From positions 77,486 to 121,904 of the forward strand of contig QCOG01000004.1 in NCBI GenBank assembly GCA_003213015.1: a stretch of 44,419 nucleotides of DNA, read 5' to 3'. Below, in pieces: positions 1-8,194 of this stretch. Origin of the DNA: Pelagibacteraceae bacterium AG-430-F16 (GTDB lineage: Bacteria > Pseudomonadota > Alphaproteobacteria > Pelagibacterales > Pelagibacteraceae). Made by a program: the position numbers and the translations under genes. Position 1 is the stretch's first letter; every line of letters begins with the position of its first letter. The notes beneath the pieces were generated by a model that saw only the letters and a list, made by a program, of their open reading frames with translations, was not told the DNA's origin and ran no database searches.

Positions 1-602
1 TCTTCGTTAATTGTCTTGTAAGTAACTAATATAGCTTGATTTTTATATCTAAGATGATGAGAGAAAGATTGAGTATAAATATTAGAAATATACTTTGATT
101 TAGAACTTTTAATAAAAAAATCTTTTGAGCATGCTATTTTTCCTACTATATAAGGTTGTTTATATTTTCTTTGAAAAATATAAGGTTTATAAAATTCATT
201 TATCTTAGGAACATTAATATTTTTAACTTTGATTTTTTTTGATTTCAGAATTTGTTTAGCCCTTTTTGAGGATCTTTCATCAATGTCATGAGCACCAAAA
301 ACAAGCTTAGAGATCTTTTTTTCTATTATAATGTTAGTGCAAGGCGGTGTTTTTCCAAAATGACTACAAGGTTCTAAAGTTACATAAAGAGATGAACCCT
401 TGGTTATTTTTTTGTCAATTTTATTTAATAAACTAAACTCAGAATGAGGTGTTCCATCATAACCCGTGGAAGCTAACGAAATAATTTCATCATTTTTAAC
501 AAGAACACTTCCAACAGAGGGATTTGTCCCTGTTAAACCCTCCATATTTTTTGCTAAATTCAAAGCTAAATTTAAATAGAGCTTATCTTTTTTTGAAGAC
601 AT
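1..602 (-). CDS. ribD: Riboflavin biosynthesis protein RibD (bifunctional deaminase/reductase), partial
   Basis: Runs off the left edge; about 200 N-terminal residues are visible, starting at ATG 602-600. Family role: deamination of the pyrimidine formed from GTP, then side-chain reduction by NADPH, in flavin synthesis in the cytosol. The deaminase zinc site is visible: an HSE motif (usually HAE) near residue 46, then PCSH and TPPC supplying the Cys ligands around residues 80-90. From about residue 135 the reductase domain begins ([11 protein letters not shown], later [10 protein letters not shown]), and the window ends inside it. The start lies 20 bases inside the 3' end of nrdR, so the two are probably co-transcribed and translationally coupled. 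Gene order glyA-nrdR-ribD is usual in alphaproteobacteria. The Ser in HSE is a mild deviation. Confident of the family; the C-terminal domain cannot be judged. Confidence 0.9.
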   Translation of the reverse strand, partial: MSSKKDKLYLNLALNLAKNMEGLTGTNPSVGSVLVKNDEIISLASTGYDGTPHSEFSLLNKIDKKITKGSSLYVTLEPCSHFGKTPPCTNIIIEKKISKLVFGAHDIDERSSKRAKQILKSKKIKVKNINVPKINEFYKPYIFQRKYKQPYIVGKIACSKDFFIKSSKSKYISNIYTQSFSHHLRYKNQAILVTYKTINE

Positions 603-1041
603 CTATTTTGTCTACAAATTGTACAAAGTCTTTTTCTTCTCTGAAATTTCTATAAACAGATGCAAATCTTACATAAGCTACTGGGTCTAAATTTTTTAAA
701 CCATCCATAACCATTTTTCCAATTGCATTAGATGAAATTTCATTCTGCCCTAACTCTTCAAGTGATCTTGAAATATTAGTAATAAATTTTTCAACAGTTT
801 CAGTATCAATAGGTCTTTTTTTAAGAGCAATGTAAATTGACTTTGATAATTTATCTCTGTCAAAAGGTGATTTTCTTCCACTCTTTTTAACGACCATTAA
901 TTCTCTAAATTGAATTCTTTCAAAAGTAGTAAATCTTTCACCACATGTACAAAGTCTCCTTCTTCTTATTGCAGTACCATCTTCGGTTGGACGTGAATCC
1001 ACAACCGATGTTTCACCTTTTTTTTCACATGGACAAATCAT
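583..1041 (-). CDS. nrdR: Transcriptional repressor NrdR
   Basis: 152 aa, the usual NrdR length. NrdR senses ATP/dATP through an ATP-cone and represses ribonucleotide reductase genes by binding NrdR boxes. Seen here: an N-terminal zinc-ribbon region with the signature [16 protein letters not shown] and RFTTFER, then the ATP-cone (about residues 48-138: [16 protein letters not shown], ending [13 protein letters not shown]). Odd point: both zinc knuckles, normally CxxC, read CxC here (Cys3-Pro-Cys5 and Cys31-Thr-Cys33). The reading frame through both is clean, so this is not one frameshift. The gene starts 3 bases after the glyA stop and overlaps ribD by 20 bases, which suggests one operon. Whether zinc is still bound is open; the family assignment is firm. 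Confidence 0.95.
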   Translation of the reverse strand: MICPCEKKGETSVVDSRPTEDGTAIRRRRLCTCGERFTTFERIQFRELMVVKKSGRKSPFDRDKLSKSIYIALKKRPIDTETVEKFITNISRSLEELGQNEISSNAIGKMVMDGLKNLDPVAYVRFASVYRNFREEKDFVQFVDKIDVFKKR

Positions 1042-1044
1042 TTA

Positions 1045-2355
1045 CTATTTTAAATTTTTATAAATCGGAAATTTTGAACACAGTGAAATTACTTCTTCTC
1101 TTACCTCTTGTTCAATTTTGCTATTATCATCTGGATTTGCTGATAAACCTTTTATTGTTTTAGTTATTAGTTCACCTACTTTTTTAAACTCATCTAAACC
1201 AAAACCCCTCGTAGTTGCAGCTTGTGTTCCTAATCTTATCCCAGATGTTATCATTGGACTTTCTGTATCATATGGAATTCCATTTTTATTACATGTTATG
1301 TTAGCTCTACATAGACTATCAGCTGCAATATTTCCTTTTACATTGAACGGTCTTAAGTCTACCAACATTAAATGGGTATCAGTTCCGCCTGAATATATTT
1401 TAAAACCATTGTTTTTTAATGTCTCAGCTAAAATTTTTGCATTAGTCATTACATTTGAAATATAATTTCTAAATTCTGGTTTTAATGCTTCAAGGAATCC
1501 CACTGCTTTTGCAGCAATTATGTGCATTAAAGGTCCACCTTGATAACCTGGGAAAACTGCAGAATTAAATTTTTTAGATAAAGTTTCATTATTAGTTAAA
1601 ATAATTCCACCACGAGCACTTCTAAAAACTTTGTGAGTTGTTGAAGTAACAACGTCAGCATATTCGACTGGATTTGGATAACCTTTACCTGCAACTAAAC
1701 CCGAAAAGTGAGCCATATCTACCATAAAATATGCTCCTACTTTATCTGCAATCGCTCTAAATCTTTTAAAATCAATTTGTCTAGAATACGCACTTCCACC
1801 TGCAATTATAAGTTTTGGTTTATTTTCAATAGCAAGTTTCTCTATAGATTCATAATCTAGTAATTCTGTTTTTTTATCTACATCATATGCAATCGCGTTA
1901 AACCATTTTCCTGAAACAGATGCTTTTGACCCGTGAGTGAGGTGACCGCCGGAATTTAAACTCATTCCCATTATAGCATCACCTGGTTTTAGTAATGCTA
2001 AGAAGACTGCTCCATTAGCTTGAGCTCCGGAATGAGGTTGGCTATTAGCAAATTTGCAATTAAATAATTTTTTTAGTCTTTCGTTAGCTAAGTTTTCAGC
2101 TACATCAACATGATCGCATCCATTATAATATCTTTTTCCTGGATAACCTTCAGCATACTTATTGGTTAATACAGATCCTTGAGCTTCAAGAAGAGCATTA
2201 GAAACAATATTCTCTGATGCAATTAGTTCAATATGTTGTTGTTGCCTAGCTAATTCATCATTAATAGCTTTATATATTTCCGGATCAGTATCTGATAAGT
2301 TTTTTTCAAAAAAGTTTTGATACTCTATATTTGTATATTTACCTTCACTGGACAT
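1045..2355 (-). CDS. glyA: Serine hydroxymethyltransferase
   Basis: 436 aa, slightly longer than E. coli GlyA (417). PLP enzyme interconverting serine + THF with glycine + 5,10-methylene-THF; the main source of C1 units and the natural partner of the glycine-forming sarcosine oxidase at 14212-19283. Visible motifs: [15 protein letters not shown] (substrate loop, residues 66-80), [23 protein letters not shown] (PLP Asp, about 211-223), and the PLP-lysine motif TSTTHK with Lys242. The N-terminal ~20 residues are a short extra leader; an internal in-frame start is not obvious, so the first ATG is kept. It lies 3 bases from rpiB upstream and from nrdR downstream, so it belongs to a tight operon. 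Very secure call. Confidence 0.98.
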   Translation of the reverse strand: MSSEGKYTNIEYQNFFEKNLSDTDPEIYKAINDELARQQQHIELIASENIVSNALLEAQGSVLTNKYAEGYPGKRYYNGCDHVDVAENLANERLKKLFNCKFANSQPHSGAQANGAVFLALLKPGDAIMGMSLNSGGHLTHGSKASVSGKWFNAIAYDVDKKTELLDYESIEKLAIENKPKLIIAGGSAYSRQIDFKRFRAIADKVGAYFMVDMAHFSGLVAGKGYPNPVEYADVVTSTTHKVFRSARGGIILTNNETLSKKFNSAVFPGYQGGPLMHIIAAKAVGFLEALKPEFRNYISNVMTNAKILAETLKNNGFKIYSGGTDTHLMLVDLRPFNVKGNIAADSLCRANITCNKNGIPYDTESPMITSGIRLGTQAATTRGFGLDEFKKVGELITKTIKGLSANPDDNSKIEQEVREEVISLCSKFPIYKNLK

Positions 2356-2358
2356 AAT

Positions 2359-2787
2359 TTATTTTATTTTTTTAACCCTTCTTAAGTGTCTACCACTTTC
2401 GAATCTAGTTTTCAAAAAAATATTAACACAATTTAAAGCTAATTTTGCGCTAATAAGTCTCGATCCTAAAGCAATTATATTGGCATCATTATGTAATCTC
2501 GATAATTTGGTATTTTCAATGCTATAACACAATGCGGCCCTTATATTTTTAACCTTGTTTGCGACTATTGACATTCCAACACCCGAGCCACAAACCAAAA
2601 TCCCACGATTTTTTTTACTTTTTGCAACACTTTTTGCTAATTTTTTTGCAAAATCTGGATAATCTACAGAATTATCATTATTAGGTCCTAAGTCGAAAAT
2701 TTTTAGTTTTTTCTTTTTTAGTGAATATTTAATTTTTTCTTTTAGTTTAAATCCAGCGTGGTCTGAAGATATATAAATTTTATTCAA
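2359..2787 (-). CDS. rpiB: Ribose-5-phosphate isomerase B
   Basis: 142 aa with a TTG start at 2787-2785, which gives the canonical beginning (M)NKIYISSDHAGFKLKE. The open frame extends to 2898, but those 37 extra residues lie entirely over the upstream dioxygenase gene and match nothing in RpiB, so I reject them. The TTG lies one base after that gene's TAA, consistent with coupled translation. RpiB interconverts ribulose-5-phosphate and ribose-5-phosphate in the non-oxidative pentose phosphate pathway. Visible: SSDHAG phosphate/substrate loop, NSVDYPDFA, the CGSGVGMS motif with the catalytic Cys, RAALCYSIENT, and HNDANIIALGSR with the ring-opening His. rpiB-glyA adjacency is common in alphaproteobacteria. 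Family certain; start codon probable. Confidence 0.93.
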   Translation of the reverse strand: MNKIYISSDHAGFKLKEKIKYSLKKKKLKIFDLGPNNDNSVDYPDFAKKLAKSVAKSKKNRGILVCGSGVGMSIVANKVKNIRAALCYSIENTKLSRLHNDANIIALGSRLISAKLALNCVNIFLKTRFESGRHLRRVKKIK

Positions 2788-2788
2788 A

Positions 2789-3379
2789 TTAATTAAATTT
2801 GTAATCAAGTACACAAGCAACAAGATGAATTCTATTCTCTTCGCCACCATTAAATGCATTGTGATACTTTTTATTATTCGTAATCCAAACTGATCCATCA
2901 GCTGGCATGTGCTTAGCTACATTATCTATTACCATTATACACCCAGGGTTTGTAATAATTGGAATATGTAGTCTAGGCTCTGGATCACGATGCCAACTTA
3001 AAGTAGATCTTGGTTCCTTCAATAATAATCTTACTCTGCCTAATTTATATTTTTTTGATAATTCTTCATAAACAGTTTTAAAATAAGTATCTTTATATTC
3101 ATTTACGAACTGTGTGTACTTTTCTTCGTCAATCATTTTGTCCCTTGAAACTTCTTTTCCGTCACTGCTTGGTTTCGTCCAAAATACTCCACGAACATTA
3201 TTTCCTTTAATCGACTCTGGATCTCCTGGTATTTGATTTAATGAAATTCCAGCAAAGTGAGGAATTCCTAGACTTGTGTCAAAACCTTTTAGCTTTAAAA
3301 TTTTAGTACAAGCTTCTCGAAGTTTGGTAATATCAAATTTGATATCTTGTTTTTGAAAATCGTTAAATGATAGTGACAT
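2789..3379 (-). CDS. Aspartyl/asparaginyl beta-hydroxylase-like Fe(II)/2-oxoglutarate dioxygenase
   Basis: 196 aa soluble protein without signal peptide or membrane segment. The double-stranded beta-helix core of the aspartyl/asparaginyl hydroxylase family is recognisable: SWHRDPEPRLHIPI around residues 129-142 gives the HxD pair (H131, D133) and the Arg/His that follow; ITNPGCIMVIDN and MPADGSVWITNN are core strands; YHNAFNGGEENRIHLV supplies the distal metal His and the 2OG-binding Arg. The family uses Fe(II), O2 and 2-oxoglutarate to hydroxylate Asp/Asn or related substrates; the substrate here is unknown. It heads a minus-strand run with rpiB, glyA, nrdR and ribD, so expression is probably linked to them. 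No substrate-specific feature is visible, hence no gene symbol. Confidence 0.8.
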   Translation of the reverse strand: MSLSFNDFQKQDIKFDITKLREACTKILKLKGFDTSLGIPHFAGISLNQIPGDPESIKGNNVRGVFWTKPSSDGKEVSRDKMIDEEKYTQFVNEYKDTYFKTVYEELSKKYKLGRVRLLLKEPRSTLSWHRDPEPRLHIPIITNPGCIMVIDNVAKHMPADGSVWITNNKKYHNAFNGGEENRIHLVACVLDYKFN

Positions 3380-3448
3380 TTTATAACTTTTTTATTAATA
3401 GCTTATAAACTATTTTTATATATATTACTATTGTCGCATTAAAAAACA
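3380..3448. promoter_or_regulatory. Divergent intergenic region, dioxygenase operon / hemB
   Basis: A 69-base, almost pure A/T gap between two divergent starts. It must hold both promoters or they extend into coding DNA. TATATATATTAC-type sequence is present near 3415-3430 and could serve as a -10 in either direction, but I cannot point to a convincing -35. No strong hairpin or palindrome seen. Confidence 0.4.
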
Positions 3449-3454
3449 TTGAGA

Positions 3455-4450
3455 ATGATTATCACTGGTAAATACCCTAAATTGAGAATGAGAAGATCAA
3501 GGAAAACTGATTGGATGAGAAGATTAGTTAGAGAGAATTCTCTTTCTAGCAATGATTTTATTTTACCAATCTTTGTAACGGAGGGTAAAAATAAAAAGAT
3601 TCCAATTAAAACTATGCCTGAAGTTTTTAGATATAGTGTCGATAAACTTGGCCAGATTATTGATAGAGCCCTAAAACTTAAAATTCCAATGGTGGCAATT
3701 TTTCCTCAAACAAATAGTGGTTTAAAAGACTCTTTTGGTAGCGAAGCTTTAAATGATAACAATTTAGTTTGTAAGGCTATTAGAAAAATTAAAGATAAAT
3801 ACAAAAATGAAATCGGTATAATGACTGATGTCGCTTTAGATCCTTATACATCTCATGGACATGATGGAATTTTAAGAAATAAAAGAATTCTTAATGATGA
3901 AACGATAGAAATATTAATTCAACAATCTCTTTTACAAGCTCAAATGGGTAGTGATGTTATAGCGCCATCAGATATGATGGATGGGCGTATTGGTGAGATT
4001 AGACAAGAACTTGACAATAATTCGCTAAAAGATATCAAAATATTATCTTATGCTGTGAAATACGCATCTTCTTTTTATGGTCCCTTTAGAGATGCAGTTG
4101 GATCAAAAAAATCTTTAAAGGGCGACAAGAAAACATATCAGATGGACTTCAGTAATTCCGAAGAAGCTTTAAGAGAAGTGGCATTAGATATTAAAGAAGG
4201 AGCAGATCTTGTGATGGTGAAACCTGGTCTTCCCTACCTCGATATAATTAAAAAAGTGAAAGAAAACTTTAAAATACCAGTTTTGGCTTACCAGGTTTCA
4301 GGTGAATATAGTTTGTTAATGAATGGTATTAACAAAGGATTAATAAATGAAAACTCTATTTATGAAACACTTATGTCATTTAAAAGAGCTGGCGCTAATG
4401 CAATTATTTCATACTTTGCAGATAGAATAGACAAAATTATTAAAAATTAA
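3455..4450 (+). CDS. hemB: Delta-aminolevulinic acid dehydratase (porphobilinogen synthase)
   Basis: About 331 aa from ATG 3455; a TTG two codons upstream at 3449 is the alternative start. HemB condenses two 5-aminolevulinates to porphobilinogen in haem synthesis. Seen: RPRK-like N-terminal arm (RMRRSRKTDWMRRL), the metal-site motif DVALDPYTSHGHDG, catalytic Lys202 (in SYAVKYAS) and Schiff-base Lys256 (in MVKPGLPYLD). The metal motif is the Asp-rich form rather than the three-Cys zinc form, which in characterised proteobacterial enzymes goes with Mg/K dependence. Its stop TAA shares four bases (TTAA, 4447-4450) with the stop of convergent recO, so there is no room for a terminator. Very secure. 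Confidence 0.97.
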   Translation: MIITGKYPKLRMRRSRKTDWMRRLVRENSLSSNDFILPIFVTEGKNKKIPIKTMPEVFRYSVDKLGQIIDRALKLKIPMVAIFPQTNSGLKDSFGSEALNDNNLVCKAIRKIKDKYKNEIGIMTDVALDPYTSHGHDGILRNKRILNDETIEILIQQSLLQAQMGSDVIAPSDMMDGRIGEIRQELDNNSLKDIKILSYAVKYASSFYGPFRDAVGSKKSLKGDKKTYQMDFSNSEEALREVALDIKEGADLVMVKPGLPYLDIIKKVKENFKIPVLAYQVSGEYSLLMNGINKGLINENSIYETLMSFKRAGANAIISYFADRIDKIIKN

Positions 4451-5127
4451 GATTTAAAATCGTCTATGAATTTTTTTCTTTGATGAGGAAAATTAATGCT
4501 GTTAGGTAAAAAAAGATTTGTTTGTAAATACTCACTTATAAGATTCAAACCATCTATAATATCTTGATTACTTACATTATCTCCACTTTTGGAAATAAGA
4601 AAACTAGGAACTTTAATTTTTTTTAGATTTGTAGTAATAAAAAATTCATCCTTTCCATTGGACTCTTTTTTTGCGTATTTCTTTACATCTAAGTCAAAAC
4701 CAATCAATTTTAGAAAATCAAGTTCCCAAAAAATATAATTTATATACCAATTTTCATTTTCTAGAATTGAAAATAATTTATGAACCAGCTCATAAATTGA
4801 TGTATTCTCTTGATTTTCTACAGTTAGTAATTTTACTAAATTTAATGCAGCATTAATGCAATACATAGATCTTTTTTGGGAGAAAAATATTGGAGTGTTT
4901 ACTTTTAAAATTTCAACTTTAAAATATCCAAAACTATCATCGCTTTTCGAATTATAATTTAAATGAAGCTCATTGCCAATTTGTAAATAGTTTTTAATTT
5001 TTTTTGATGATGCTCCAAAAATAATACCTGAGCACTTACCATGATTTTTAGTATAAAAATTAACAATGGTTGAATTTTCTTGAAATTTATACTTTGACAA
5101 TAAAATACCTGTATCTGTCCAATTCAT
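4447..5127 (-). CDS. recO: DNA repair protein RecO
   Basis: 226 aa, usual RecO length. RecO works with RecR to load RecA on SSB-coated single-stranded DNA in RecF-pathway recombinational repair. The N-terminal OB-fold is clear (WTDTGILLSKYKFQENSTIV, then FYTKNHGKCSGIIFGASS), followed by a helical domain. The Cys zinc motif present in some RecO proteins is not evident in the C-terminal half. Overlaps rnc by 4 bases (ATGA-type coupling). In most alphaproteobacteria era lies between rnc and recO; here it is absent. Last gene of the long minus-strand chain starting at dapA. Confidence 0.93.
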   Translation of the reverse strand: MNWTDTGILLSKYKFQENSTIVNFYTKNHGKCSGIIFGASSKKIKNYLQIGNELHLNYNSKSDDSFGYFKVEILKVNTPIFFSQKRSMYCINAALNLVKLLTVENQENTSIYELVHKLFSILENENWYINYIFWELDFLKLIGFDLDVKKYAKKESNGKDEFFITTNLKKIKVPSFLISKSGDNVSNQDIIDGLNLISEYLQTNLFLPNSINFPHQRKKFIDDFKS

Positions 5128-5786
5128 TTTTTAAAAGTATCCAATAATTTTAAAGCAGCTTTCTGTTCGGCTTCTTTTTTAGAATTACCAATCCCCAAAT
5201 ATTTTTTTGAATTTTTTATTTTGACTGAAACTTTTATAACAGGTTTATGTCGTGGGCCTTTGTTTTCTATTACATTATAAATTGGAAGAGTTTTATACAA
5301 TTTAAGAGAATATTCTTGAAGCATTGTTTTTGGATCTCTATAGATTGTTAATTTTTCATTTAAAAATCTTTTCCAGTAATTCAAAATGAATTTTTCAGTT
5401 ACTTCTAATCCTTGATCTAAATACAAGGCTCCAACAATTGATTCAACTGTGTCTGCTAAAATTTTATTCTCTATTTTCAAATTTTCTTTGTTGTCTCCTA
5501 CTAAAACATAATCCTTTAAAGATAAATAATTAGAAATTTCAACACATCTTTTCCTATTAACTAATGATGCCAATTTTTTATCAAGATCTCCTTCTTTATC
5601 ATTTGGAAATAATTTATATAAATTCTTTGATATAATTAATCCTAATACTCTATCACCTAAAAATTCTAATTTTTCATTGTTATTAAGTGGATCATTACTT
5701 TTATGTGTTAGGCTTTGTAATAAGAGATTTTGATTTTTAAATTTAATACCTATTATTTTTTCAAAAGAACTTATATTTTTTTTCAT
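5124..5786 (-). CDS. rnc: Ribonuclease III
   Basis: 220 aa. Endonuclease for double-stranded RNA that processes the rRNA precursor and some mRNAs. The catalytic signature NEKLEFLGDRVLG gives Glu41 and Asp45; LADTVESIVGALYLDQG gives Asp112 and Glu115 for the second metal cluster. A C-terminal dsRNA-binding domain runs from about residue 155 (DPKTMLQEYSLK) to the end (SKKEAEQKAALKLLDTF). All four acidic catalytic residues are present, so it should be active. It overlaps lepB by 1 base and recO by 4 bases. rnc downstream of lepB is the standard proteobacterial arrangement. Confidence 0.97.
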   Translation of the reverse strand: MKKNISSFEKIIGIKFKNQNLLLQSLTHKSNDPLNNNEKLEFLGDRVLGLIISKNLYKLFPNDKEGDLDKKLASLVNRKRCVEISNYLSLKDYVLVGDNKENLKIENKILADTVESIVGALYLDQGLEVTEKFILNYWKRFLNEKLTIYRDPKTMLQEYSLKLYKTLPIYNVIENKGPRHKPVIKVSVKIKNSKKYLGIGNSKKEAEQKAALKLLDTFKK

Positions 5787-6511
5787 TATTTAATTTTTTT
5801 AAAGAATCTGTCTAATCTAAAACTTTTATTCCATTTCCAAAATTCTATAAATCTTCCTATTTTTTTGTCTGTTGAAAAAAAAATAAATCTAGCCTTACCC
5901 ACAATATTATCGCGGTGTACATAGCCAACACTTGTTAAAAATCGACTATCCTTTGAACAATCTCTATTGTCTCCTAAAAAAAAATAATGATTATCAGGTA
6001 CAGCAAATTCATCTGAATTTTGATATGATCCAAAATTATTATAAGCAGTAAAATATTTTTTATTTTCTAATTTTTCTTCAAAAAGGTTTGTTTCTAGAAC
6101 TTCACCACCACAATATATTTCCATTTGTGACTTTACTTTAGATTTAAGGATTTCAACGTTGTTAAGATATAGATTACCGTCTATAAATTGTATCTTATCT
6201 CCCGGTCCACCTATAAGTCTTTTAATATAATCGGTTCTGTTATCCGCAGGAGTTTTGAATACAATAATGTCTCCTCTCTCTGGTTCATCGAAAAAAATAC
6301 GTTTTTTAATGGGACCTAAACTAAAAGGAAATGAATGCTTGCTATATCCATAAGTATATTTAGTTACAAAAATCCTATCTCCTACCAACAAAGTAGGTTC
6401 CATTGATGATGACGGAATATAAAAAGGTTGAATTAATAAAGACCTAATTACAATGGCAATTACTAAAGCATAAAAAATAGTTTTGATATTATCTATAATT
6501 TTTTGTTTCAT
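5786..6511 (-). CDS. lepB: Signal peptidase I
   Basis: 241 aa. Inner-membrane serine protease removing signal peptides from Sec/Tat-exported proteins such as the substrate-binding protein at 19343. One N-terminal membrane segment (about residues 8-28), then box B IPSSSMEPTLLVGD with catalytic Ser36, box D RGDIIVFKTPADNRTDYIKRLIGGPGD with general-base Lys97 (in YIKRLIGG), and box E FFLGDNRDCSKDSR. It has a single transmembrane helix, as is common in alphaproteobacteria, rather than the two of E. coli LepB. ATGA overlap with acpS upstream. Confidence 0.97.
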   Translation of the reverse strand: MKQKIIDNIKTIFYALVIAIVIRSLLIQPFYIPSSSMEPTLLVGDRIFVTKYTYGYSKHSFPFSLGPIKKRIFFDEPERGDIIVFKTPADNRTDYIKRLIGGPGDKIQFIDGNLYLNNVEILKSKVKSQMEIYCGGEVLETNLFEEKLENKKYFTAYNNFGSYQNSDEFAVPDNHYFFLGDNRDCSKDSRFLTSVGYVHRDNIVGKARFIFFSTDKKIGRFIEFWKWNKSFRLDRFFKKIK

Positions 6512-6903
6512 TTAATCTTTTGAGTTATAACGTATGCAACTGAATATTCTCTTTCATCTGATAATGACAGGAAAATTTTGACTTTTTTCAATTTAAGTTT
6601 TCTTTTTAATATATTTTTTAACTTATTGCTTAAAGCAAGGTAGGGTTTACCACTTCTTTTTTTTTTTACATTTATATCTTTAAAATTAATATTATGAGCA
6701 AAACCAGTACCAAGAGATTTTACGAAAGCTTCCTTAGCAGCGAATCTTTTTGAAAAAAATAAAACTTTCTGATTAATTTTTTTTGAGTCTTTAATTTCAC
6801 CAGATGTGAATATTCTATTAATAAATTTTTTATTTTTAATAAGTTTTTTTACACGACTATTTTTAACAATGTCTGTCCCTACACCAAAAATATTCAAAGT
6901 CAT
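6508..6903 (-). CDS. acpS: Holo-[acyl-carrier-protein] synthase
   Basis: 131 aa. Transfers 4'-phosphopantetheine from CoA to the serine of acyl carrier protein, needed for fatty-acid and octanoate/lipoate synthesis. Motifs: GVGTDIV with Mg-binding Asp11, and FSKRFAAKEAFVKSLGTG with Glu58, the paired acidic residues of the AcpS family; C-terminal LSLSDEREYSVAYV matches the usual SxSHxxxxAxA strand with His replaced by Asp. Overlaps pdxJ and lepB by 4 bases each. pdxJ-acpS-lepB is a classic proteobacterial order. Confidence 0.95.
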   Translation of the reverse strand: MTLNIFGVGTDIVKNSRVKKLIKNKKFINRIFTSGEIKDSKKINQKVLFFSKRFAAKEAFVKSLGTGFAHNINFKDINVKKKRSGKPYLALSNKLKNILKRKLKLKKVKIFLSLSDEREYSVAYVITQKIK

Positions 6904-7613
6904 CTTACGATCTTTTTGAATTCTTTAATTATACTGGGCATACCAGACACTAGACTTTCACCTATGATAAAGTGACCAATATTAAATTCTTTTATGTATG
7001 GAATTTTTCTCAAAATTTTTGTTGTTTTGTAATCTAAGCCGTGTCCTACATGTACTTCAATGTCATAATCAAATGCTAACTTACTTGCATCTTTAATTCT
7101 CTTTAGTTCATTTGAAAATTTTGCACCTTTTTTAACTAAAATTGATATTTTTCCTGTGTGCAGCTCAACGCATTTCGTTCCTATTTTTTTCGAGATTTCA
7201 ATATTTTGTTTTAAAGGGTCTATAAATAAGCTTGTTCTGATTTTAGCTTTATTAAGTCTGGATATAATTTTTTTTAAATTATAAAAGTTTTTTTTTAAAT
7301 CTATCCCCCCTTCTGTGGTAATTTCTTTTCTTTTTTCCGGTACTATACAAACATAATTAGGCATGTTTCTAAGAGCAATTTTTAACATTTTGTTATTACA
7401 TGCCATCTCTAAGTTTATTTTAATTCCTTTTTTACAAAGTTTTTTTAAATCTAAATCTTTAATATGTCTTCTGTCTTCTCTAAGATGAACTGTAACAGAA
7501 TCAGCTCCAGAATTAATTGCAATATCTGCAAATTTTAAAATATTTGGATGATTTTCTCCTCTGGCATTTCTTAATGTAGCTACATGATCAATGTTAACGC
7601 CGAGTTTAGACAT
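6900..7613 (-). CDS. pdxJ: Pyridoxine 5'-phosphate synthase
   Basis: 237 aa. Condenses 3-amino-2-oxopropyl phosphate with deoxyxylulose-5-phosphate to make pyridoxine phosphate, the PLP precursor (used by GlyA in this window). TIM barrel with the signature start LGVNIDHVATLRNARG, then GADSVTVHLREDRRHI (catalytic His), CIVPEKRKEITTEGG (catalytic Glu), VELHTG, and VHVGHGLDYKT with the late His. It ends FNIGHFIIGESLVSG. Overlaps pyrE by 1 base and acpS by 4. All catalytic residues I can place are present. Confidence 0.97.
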   Translation of the reverse strand: MSKLGVNIDHVATLRNARGENHPNILKFADIAINSGADSVTVHLREDRRHIKDLDLKKLCKKGIKINLEMACNNKMLKIALRNMPNYVCIVPEKRKEITTEGGIDLKKNFYNLKKIISRLNKAKIRTSLFIDPLKQNIEISKKIGTKCVELHTGKISILVKKGAKFSNELKRIKDASKLAFDYDIEVHVGHGLDYKTTKILRKIPYIKEFNIGHFIIGESLVSGMPSIIKEFKKIVR

Positions 7614-8194
7614 TATCTTAGATATCTACTTCCTGGTGTTGTAATTTGGATATTCTTTAAAGAAGTTGGTAATTTATTTCTTTTATAAACAGGAATATCT
7701 AATTTTACTTGAGATATAATTTTTTTGGACATTCTTAATTTTTTCGACCTGTCTATTAAGCAAGCAATTCCAACAAACTTTCCGCCAAATCTCTTAATAA
7801 GTCTTACACACTCCAATGAAGATTTTCCTGTAGTAATTACGTCCTCTACAATTAATATTTTTGCTTTTTTATTAATATTAAAACCTCTTCTAAGTTTAAA
7901 TTTTTTATTCACTCTTTCACAAAAAATAGTCTCTTTTTTTAATAATCTTCCTATCTCATAACCAATAATTATACCCCCCATGGCAGGGGATAGAATGACA
8001 TCAAAACTTTTGATTCTTCGTTTAACTTTAGTTGCTAGAGAACTTATAAATTTTTTGGCATGATTTGGCTTACTCAAAAGCTTAGCACATTGAACATATT
8101 GAGGTGAATGTAGACCAGACGAAAGTACGAAGTGTCCCTCTAAAAGTGCGTCAGTTTTTTTTAAAACCGCCAAAGAATTTTTTAAAGAAAGCAT
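7613..8194 (-). CDS. pyrE: Orotate phosphoribosyltransferase
   Basis: 193 aa. Adds ribose-5-phosphate from PRPP to orotate, the fifth step of UMP synthesis. Seen: N-terminal GHFVLSSGLHSPQYV, the PAMGGIIIGYEIGR core, CERVNKKFKLRRGF hood loop, and the PRPP-binding motif ILIVEDVITTGKSS. The start codon lies 44 bases inside the 3' end of the upstream spoT gene, an unusually deep overlap; no later Met is available before the conserved N-terminal block, so the start is well supported. Partner to pyrB at 27570. Confidence 0.95.
   Translation of the reverse strand: MLSLKNSLAVLKKTDALLEGHFVLSSGLHSPQYVQCAKLLSKPNHAKKFISSLATKVKRRIKSFDVILSPAMGGIIIGYEIGRLLKKETIFCERVNKKFKLRRGFNINKKAKILIVEDVITTGKSSLECVRLIKRFGGKFVGIACLIDRSKKLRMSKKIISQVKLDIPVYKRNKLPTSLKNIQITTPGSRYLR

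Noticed and set aside
583..1041. NrdR knuckle change as a sequencing frameshift
   Set aside because: Two separate single-codon losses with clean frame in between cannot come from one indel.
945..1465. Open frames on the plus strand opposite nrdR and glyA
   Set aside because: They are antisense shadows of well-supported genes, with no recognisable domains or start signals.
2788..2898. N-terminal 37-residue extension of rpiB
   Set aside because: It lies wholly over the upstream dioxygenase gene in another frame and has no counterpart in RpiB; the TTG start gives a canonical N-terminus.
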